NCBI GenBank assembly: GCA_026708085.1
Contig: JAPOVP010000093.1
Span: 1 to 64,000, forward strand
Length of the DNA: 64,000 nt
Direction: 5' to 3'
DNA from: Caldilineaceae bacterium
GTDB lineage: Bacteria; Chloroflexota; Anaerolineae; Caldilineales; Caldilineaceae
Position 1 is the first letter of the stretch; each line of letters starts with the position of its first letter. A program made the translations under genes and the position numbers. Below are positions 59,894 through 64,000 of the stretch, piece after piece. The notes beneath the pieces are model-generated. The model saw nothing but the letters and a program-made list of their open reading frames with translations. It was not told the origin of the DNA and searched no databases.

Positions 59894-60505
59894 ATGCGAA
59901 TACTAATCACATCGGCCAGCCACGATCGCAGCATAGCCCTGGCCGACCACTTGGCCCAAAATCACGAAGTCAGGCTCACCGAACGGACCCATGTCGATAC
60001 CGAGCACGAATTTGCCCTTTCCAAACTGGGACACGACAGCTCTACAAACCTCCTCACCCGCGGCATAGACGCCATCATCCACGCAGCAGAGCCCCTGCCC
60101 GAGGAGGACGTCAGCTCCCAGCTCGACGCCGCCACCCGCTGTACCTACAACCTGCTCATGGCCGCCGCCGAGGAAGGCGTCCGGCAGGTCATCCTCCTCA
60201 GCACACTCGAACTCATGGCTGCCTACCCATCAGGCTATCGCGTCACCGAAACCTGGCGGCCTCTGCCCACTACCCAGCCACCAACCCTCACAAAGCACTT
60301 GGCCGAGCAGGTCAGCCGTGAATTCGCCCGCGAAGGCAGCTTGGGCGTCAACGTCCTACGCCTGGGAGAAGCGTCCAACGAGACCGTCGCCGTCGCCGTC
60401 AACGAGGCCCTCGCTGAACCCGCCTCCCTAGCCGCCAAAAACAGGTCACGCGAAGAAGGCGGCGCTGAAGCCTGGTCGATTACACACATAGGGGAAAGAG
60501 CATAA
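59894..60505 (+). CDS. Degenerate NAD-binding epimerase-like protein
   Basis: A 203-aa short SDR-like protein. Its Rossmann start is MRILITSASHDRSIA, lacking the usual G-x-x-G-x-x-G, and no clear Y-x-x-x-K is left (region ELMAAYPSGYRVTE). The rest follows the SDR pattern (DAIIHAAEPL, ATRCTYNLLMAAAEEGVRQVILLST). An AAAGGAG ribosome site precedes ATG 59894; an upstream long frame overlaps the permease and is not coding. It overlaps the next gene at TAATG, so the two are made together and may form a heterodimer in which this subunit is inactive. Confidence 0.7.
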   Translation: MRILITSASHDRSIALADHLAQNHEVRLTERTHVDTEHEFALSKLGHDSSTNLLTRGIDAIIHAAEPLPEEDVSSQLDAATRCTYNLLMAAAEEGVRQVILLSTLELMAAYPSGYRVTETWRPLPTTQPPTLTKHLAEQVSREFAREGSLGVNVLRLGEASNETVAVAVNEALAEPASLAAKNRSREEGGAEAWSITHIGERA

Positions 60506-61230
60506 TGAACGTACTCATTCTCGGCGGCGCAGGCATGCTTGGCCCCTACGTGGCCCGCGAGCTGGCGCCCAACCACAACCTGCGCATCACCGACATCAAC
60601 CCGCCGCAAGAAGATCTCCCAGGCGAATTCCTCCTGCTCGACGTCTCCGACCTGGACGGCGTCGTCGCCGCCGCCACAGGCATGGACGCCATCGTCAACC
60701 TTTCCGTCCTCCGCCGCGACCGCCAAACTGCCTGGGACGTCAGCACCCGCGGCTGCTACAACATGATGCAGGCCGCCGTTACCCACGGCATTCGCCGCGT
60801 CATCAGCACCGGCCCGCACTACACCGTCGCCGGACGCCATATCACAGAAATCCATGACTTTGATATCGTCCCCGACATCCCGCCCCAACCGGGGACCAAC
60901 CTCTACGCCCTCACCAAGGCCATGGGCTTGGAGATCTGCCGAGTCTTCACCCAGCATCACGACATAAGCGTGCAGCACTACCTCTTCTACAACTTCAAAG
61001 ACCCTGCGGCCATCCAACCCGGCGAACGCTACGCGCCCTACGTCATCTCCTGGGAAAACTCGGCTGAAGTCTTCACCCTCGGGCTGGACATCGATCTTGA
61101 CGCGCTGCCCTCACGCAATGAAGTCTTCTACGTTTTCGCCGACATGCCCCACGGAAAATTCAGCAACGAAAAGACAAAACGCATCCTCGGCTTCAAACCG
61201 CGCAAGGACGTGGAGGTTCTTTGGAAGTAG
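60505..61230 (+). CDS. NAD-dependent epimerase/dehydratase-type SDR
   Basis: A 241-aa SDR with an intact cofactor motif (ILGGAGMLGPYVA) and Y-x-x-x-K in LYALTK near 134-138. It is short for an extended SDR, lacking the usual C-terminal lobe. Translated from a start overlapping the stop of its degenerate paralogue. Together they probably act on a sugar or sugar-acid; no context tells which. Confidence 0.8.
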   Translation: MNVLILGGAGMLGPYVARELAPNHNLRITDINPPQEDLPGEFLLLDVSDLDGVVAAATGMDAIVNLSVLRRDRQTAWDVSTRGCYNMMQAAVTHGIRRVISTGPHYTVAGRHITEIHDFDIVPDIPPQPGTNLYALTKAMGLEICRVFTQHHDISVQHYLFYNFKDPAAIQPGERYAPYVISWENSAEVFTLGLDIDLDALPSRNEVFYVFADMPHGKFSNEKTKRILGFKPRKDVEVLWK

Positions 61231-61269
61231 AGAGACTTTTCTGCGAAGAAAGCTTCAGCCAAAGGGGAG

Positions 61270-61386
61270 TTACACACCGCCTGTGTAAATTTCCGGGAAA
61301 ATTACACGTCAGCGTGTATAAATCATGGGCCGTTTCTGAGGGGGGAATTCTACGGAAAATTCGAATTACACGTCTCCTGTGTAATT
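61270..61386. repeat. Three TTACAC...GTGTAA hairpins
   Basis: Three inverted repeats in a row: TTACACA-N5-TGTGTAA at 61270-61288, TTACACG-N4-CGTGTA at 61302-61318, AATTACAC-N7-GTGTAATT at 61364-61386. GGGAAAATTACAC before the second unit recurs inverted after the third (GTGTAATTTTCGGG), so they appear to be related copies. They occupy the gap between the epimerase and rnhB; the rest of that gap (to 61542) holds nothing. Confidence 0.6.
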
Positions 61387-61542
61387 TTCGGGACGTCCCA
61401 CGGCAAAAGCGCGGTCGGCAGTAATCGCACTTCGCCTATGTGAATTCCGGGTCGCTTTCTGCAAAATGCAGGCGCAGCCGACGGTAGTTTCCCAACGCAT
61501 GTGCAGAATGTCGGACGTCCCTTACCAAGCCGACGCAGCTTC

Positions 61543-62235
61543 ATGAACCGCGAATCACGTGGTATCGTAACGGAGTTGAGCGAAGAAAATCGGGAACTAG
61601 AGAAGCTCTACCCTTCCCTCGCAGAAGAGCGAAAACTGTGGCGCGCTGGCTTCACCCGCGTTGCCGGCCTGGATGAGGCTGGACGCGGCGCGCTCGCCGG
61701 TCCCGTCGTGGCCGGTGCCGTAATTCTGCCCGAAAACACCAGGCACGCCGGGCTCTGGGCCGCAGTCCAGGATAGCAAGCTGCTCTCGCCCCTGAGACGA
61801 GAAGAGCTTTCCGTACGCATCCAGGGGCAAGCTGCCGCCTGGTCGCTGGGCCAAGCCTCCGCCGCCGAAATCGACGCCCGCGGTATCGCCCCTGCCACCC
61901 GCCTCGCCATGCGCCGCGCCGTTCAGGCCCTCTTGCTTCGCCCCGACCACCTCCTCCTCGACTGGGTCCAACTAAAGTCGCTGAACCTTCCCCAGTTGAG
62001 CTTCACCAAAGGCGACCTGCGCATTGTCTCCATCGCCGCCGCCTCCATCCTGGCCAAGGTCCATCGCGACCGTCTGCTCTGCCAGCTGCATGAACGATAC
62101 CCCGCCTACGGCTTCCACAGCCACAAAGGCTACGCCGTCCGCACCCATCTCGCCGCTATCGAACAGCTGGGCCCCTGCCCGTCCCACCGCCGCTCCTTTT
62201 CACCCCTGCGCAAAGACGAAACTCTCTTTAGCTGA
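61543..62235 (+). CDS. rnhB: Ribonuclease HII
   Basis: A 230-aa RNase HII, which cuts RNA in RNA-DNA hybrids and removes ribonucleotides from DNA. Catalytic region: GLDEAGRGALAGPVVAGAVIL with Asp and Glu near residue 45, VQDSKLLSPLRREEL, the third Asp in LLLDWVQLKS, and the SIAAASILAKVHRD block with the fourth Asp near 178. The Gly normally following the third Asp is Trp here, a small deviation. The start is not certain: ATG 61543 is used. The gene is convergent with the helicase gene, with only 15 bp between stops. Confidence 0.9.
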   Translation: MNRESRGIVTELSEENRELEKLYPSLAEERKLWRAGFTRVAGLDEAGRGALAGPVVAGAVILPENTRHAGLWAAVQDSKLLSPLRREELSVRIQGQAAAWSLGQASAAEIDARGIAPATRLAMRRAVQALLLRPDHLLLDWVQLKSLNLPQLSFTKGDLRIVSIAAASILAKVHRDRLLCQLHERYPAYGFHSHKGYAVRTHLAAIEQLGPCPSHRRSFSPLRKDETLFS

Positions 62236-62250
62236 GCTGGTCTTCCAAGC

Positions 62251-64000
62251 TCAATCGCCAGCCAGCGCAGCCAGCAGCGCCAGCGCCAACTGTTTTGTTT
62301 CCAACAGCGGCCGCGGTTCCACCTGCGCCCTGCTCTGGTCCTGCGCGTCATCCCAAAACTCGACCTCTTCGCCGGAATCACTGGGCATGGCAGCGGCATT
62401 TGCCTGCTTGGAGTCCTGCCCGCCGGCCAGCTGCGCACTGTCCACTAGCAGCACCGGCCCCACACACGCAGGGCATCCGTAGCGGCACCCGCAGCTGCGG
62501 ATCAAATCCGCCGCCCCCGCCATCAACTCGTCGTGCCGCTCATACAGCTGGGCGCTGAATCCGATCCCGGCAGGAATGCGCTCGTAAATGTAGATTCGAG
62601 GAGCCGGTAACTCCTCCTCAGACGGTGGCGGTACAGCCCCTATCCTGTCCTGTAGCAGCCTGCTCTCGAACCGCTCCCGAATGATGGCTACGTCAATATC
62701 GCGCCGGTCACACATCAGATGCAGTGGCGCCAGATTGCCCAGCGCATACGCCACCCCGTCCATCCCCGTCCGTGCCCGCACGCCCGCCTCCATTCGGTGG
62801 TGGCAGCGCCTGCAGAGCAACACCAGGTTATTGAGACTGTTTGCCAACAGGTCGTTTCGGTTCAGCCCCGGAATATAGTTATAGACTCGGAACGGGACCC
62901 GGTGATGCACGTCATGCTGGCGGTTGCGGGTCTCCGCCGCGCCGCACTCGGCACAGCGGAAGCCGTCTCTTTCACGCGTCTTGGCGCGTTGCTCCTGCCA
63001 GTCAGGACCGTAATCGTTGGGTGAATCCCGCCAGTCCCCCGCCTCCATCAGCGCCTCCTGCGCTTCAGATGTCACCTCCAGCCAGTAGCCGGCCGTATCC
63101 AGCGTCGTCGGCGGGTAGTCGAGCGGCAGAATCCCAAGATTTTCATGCGTAAACCGCCGCACCCGGCGGTACTGCGTCACCTGCGAGGTCACGAAAATCT
63201 CCCCGTAACCCAGCTTCGCACCGCCGCTCACGCGGCTTCCTTGCACCGATATCACTTCTATCTCAGTTTCGCCGCTGGCCTCTGTGTAATATTCGACCTC
63301 CGCCGGCCAAACCCAGGCTTGCCTCTCCTCCAAGTCCAGCTTCTCGACCAGAAAGCTGCGCCCCTCGTGAATGTAGACCGCCCCTTCATGCACCTGTAAC
63401 GTCGCGTTGGCCGCGTCGACCTCTCCTACAACCGTAAACCGCTCTTCTCCCTGATTGGGTGTCACACCTGCGCCAGGCCTACGCCGGCGGGCCCCCCTTT
63501 CCTCCCTTCCTCCATTCCCCGGAGAAGTCGCCCTGTCCGAGCTCCCCGCCTGGACCACGACAGGTTCGCCGCCAACGCTTCGCAGGCCGAACTGCCGCGA
63601 GGGGTATCCGCCTCCCTGCCACAAGAAGCTGCTCCCAAACTGCTGAATGCTCTTCTCTTCAGCCAGCAGATCCAGCACCTCTTCCGTGAAGGGAGACCGC
63701 CCAAAATGGTCCCCCTCTGCAAAAGGCAGTTCAAATGCCGCGCAGCGCATCTGGTCCACAAGGAGAACCAGGTTGTCCGCATTCGCAAAAGCCCTCTCCG
63801 GTGACCGCTGCAGGAGATAATGCGGATTATTGACCACATACTGGTCTAGCGCCCCGGCAGTCGCCACCAGAACTGCCACCGACTCTCCGGTCGTGCGGCC
63901 GACCCGGCCCCACTGTTGCCACGCCGCCGCAATCGTCCCCGGATAGCCGCAGATCACCGCCGCTTCCAACTGGCCGATATCAATGCCCAGTTCGAGCGCG
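62251..64000 (-). CDS. MrfA-like DEAD/DEAH helicase with HNH insert (partial at right edge)
   Basis: The 3' part (about 580 residues) of a large helicase of the MrfA/YprA-DUF1998 family; its start lies outside the window. At the edge the frame reads ALELGIDIGQLEAAVICGYPGT (helicase motif V), then QQWGRVGR (motif VI). The MZB/DUF1998 region carries a four-cysteine zinc site, CGCRYGCPAC, near the C-terminus, preceded by an inserted HNH-type zinc module: CAECGAA, HDVHHRVPFRVYNY, NLVLLCRRCHHRM. A low-complexity Arg/Gly/Glu stretch separates the helicase and the middle domain. It could act in DNA repair or in nuclease defence; in the MrfA family the role is mitomycin-adduct repair in Bacillus. Confidence 0.85.
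   Translation of the reverse strand, partial: ALELGIDIGQLEAAVICGYPGTIAAAWQQWGRVGRTTGESVAVLVATAGALDQYVVNNPHYLLQRSPERAFANADNLVLLVDQMRCAAFELPFAEGDHFGRSPFTEEVLDLLAEEKSIQQFGSSFLWQGGGYPSRQFGLRSVGGEPVVVQAGSSDRATSPGNGGREERGARRRRPGAGVTPNQGEERFTVVGEVDAANATLQVHEGAVYIHEGRSFLVEKLDLEERQAWVWPAEVEYYTEASGETEIEVISVQGSRVSGGAKLGYGEIFVTSQVTQYRRVRRFTHENLGILPLDYPPTTLDTAGYWLEVTSEAQEALMEAGDWRDSPNDYGPDWQEQRAKTRERDGFRCAECGAAETRNRQHDVHHRVPFRVYNYIPGLNRNDLLANSLNNLVLLCRRCHHRMEAGVRARTGMDGVAYALGNLAPLHLMCDRRDIDVAIIRERFESRLLQDRIGAVPPPSEEELPAPRIYIYERIPAGIGFSAQLYERHDELMAGAADLIRSCGCRYGCPACVGPVLLVDSAQLAGGQDSKQANAAAMPSDSGEEVEFWDDAQDQSRAQVEPRPLLETKQLALALLAALAGD

Noticed and set aside
1-64000. tRNA, rRNA or CRISPR arrays
   Set aside because: Looked for in the intergenic parts; no cloverleaf, rRNA core or regularly spaced repeat was seen, though a tRNA scan was not possible by eye.

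Overview
The window looks like part of a chromosome from an uncultured, fairly GC-rich bacterium, most likely a member of the Chloroflexota (Caldilinea/Anaerolinea-like). This is an inference from gene content: many M81 (MlrC-like) peptidases, family-5 substrate-binding lipoproteins with Dpp-type permeases, Gfo/Idh/MocA oxidoreductases, and a COG4586-type ABC-2 triad. No rRNA, tRNA or CRISPR array was seen.

Layout. 0.4-6 kb: two tandem paralogous small membrane proteins, an SH3b protein, a WS/DGAT acyltransferase fused at its 3' end to a broken catalase remnant, then about 1.5 kb of mostly empty sequence with possible transposase debris. 5.8-9.3 kb: a plus-strand 2-oxoacid/acetoin dehydrogenase operon (E2, E1alpha, E1beta) behind a good sigma70-type promoter. 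9.4-22.9 kb: minus-strand catabolic genes: two identical Gfo/Idh/MocA copies, an M81 peptidase, a ThDP enzyme, an LLM flavin oxidoreductase, an aldo/keto reductase, a substrate-binding lipoprotein, a desaturase-Rieske fusion and an amidase. 23.3-26 kb: a plus-strand phytanoyl-CoA-dioxygenase-like gene, a truncated lipoprotein and a second M81. 26-47.3 kb: a long minus-strand array that begins with an IclR-type regulator and holds an epimerase, a second ThDP enzyme, a third Gfo/Idh/MocA, a DegT aminotransferase, an M24 peptidase, a sugar isomerase, a substrate-binding lipoprotein, a class III aminotransferase, a third M81, two phosphotriesterase-like hydrolases flanking a zinc alcohol dehydrogenase, and two DppBC permease pairs. 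47.4-50 kb: mobile-element debris. 50.1-64 kb: a compact, GC-rich, mostly plus-strand housekeeping region (ABC exporter, transketolase, HolA, M16-like protein, ABC-2 transporter, two epimerases, RNase HII) meeting a minus-strand MrfA-like helicase that runs off the right end.

How it may work. The 9-47 kb region reads as a catabolic island for import and breakdown of small amide- or amino-sugar-like compounds: uptake by lipoproteins and Dpp-type permeases, hydrolysis by amidase, M81, M24 and phosphotriesterase-like enzymes, then redox, transamination and ThDP chemistry. The substrate cannot be read from sequence. The IclR gene and the desaturase-Rieske gene, 26 kb apart, have near-identical promoters: TTGACA-like -35, 17-bp spacer, -10, then a GGAATC-N-GATTCC palindrome at the start point. 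This suggests one regulon.

The most distinctive non-coding structures are a 469-bp element with perfect 12-bp terminal inverted repeats and a perfect 9-bp target duplication (47605-48073, two older relatives in the window), an inverted pair of 165-bp elements bracketing the 33-37 kb genes, and a family of bipartite hairpin repeats between transcription units.
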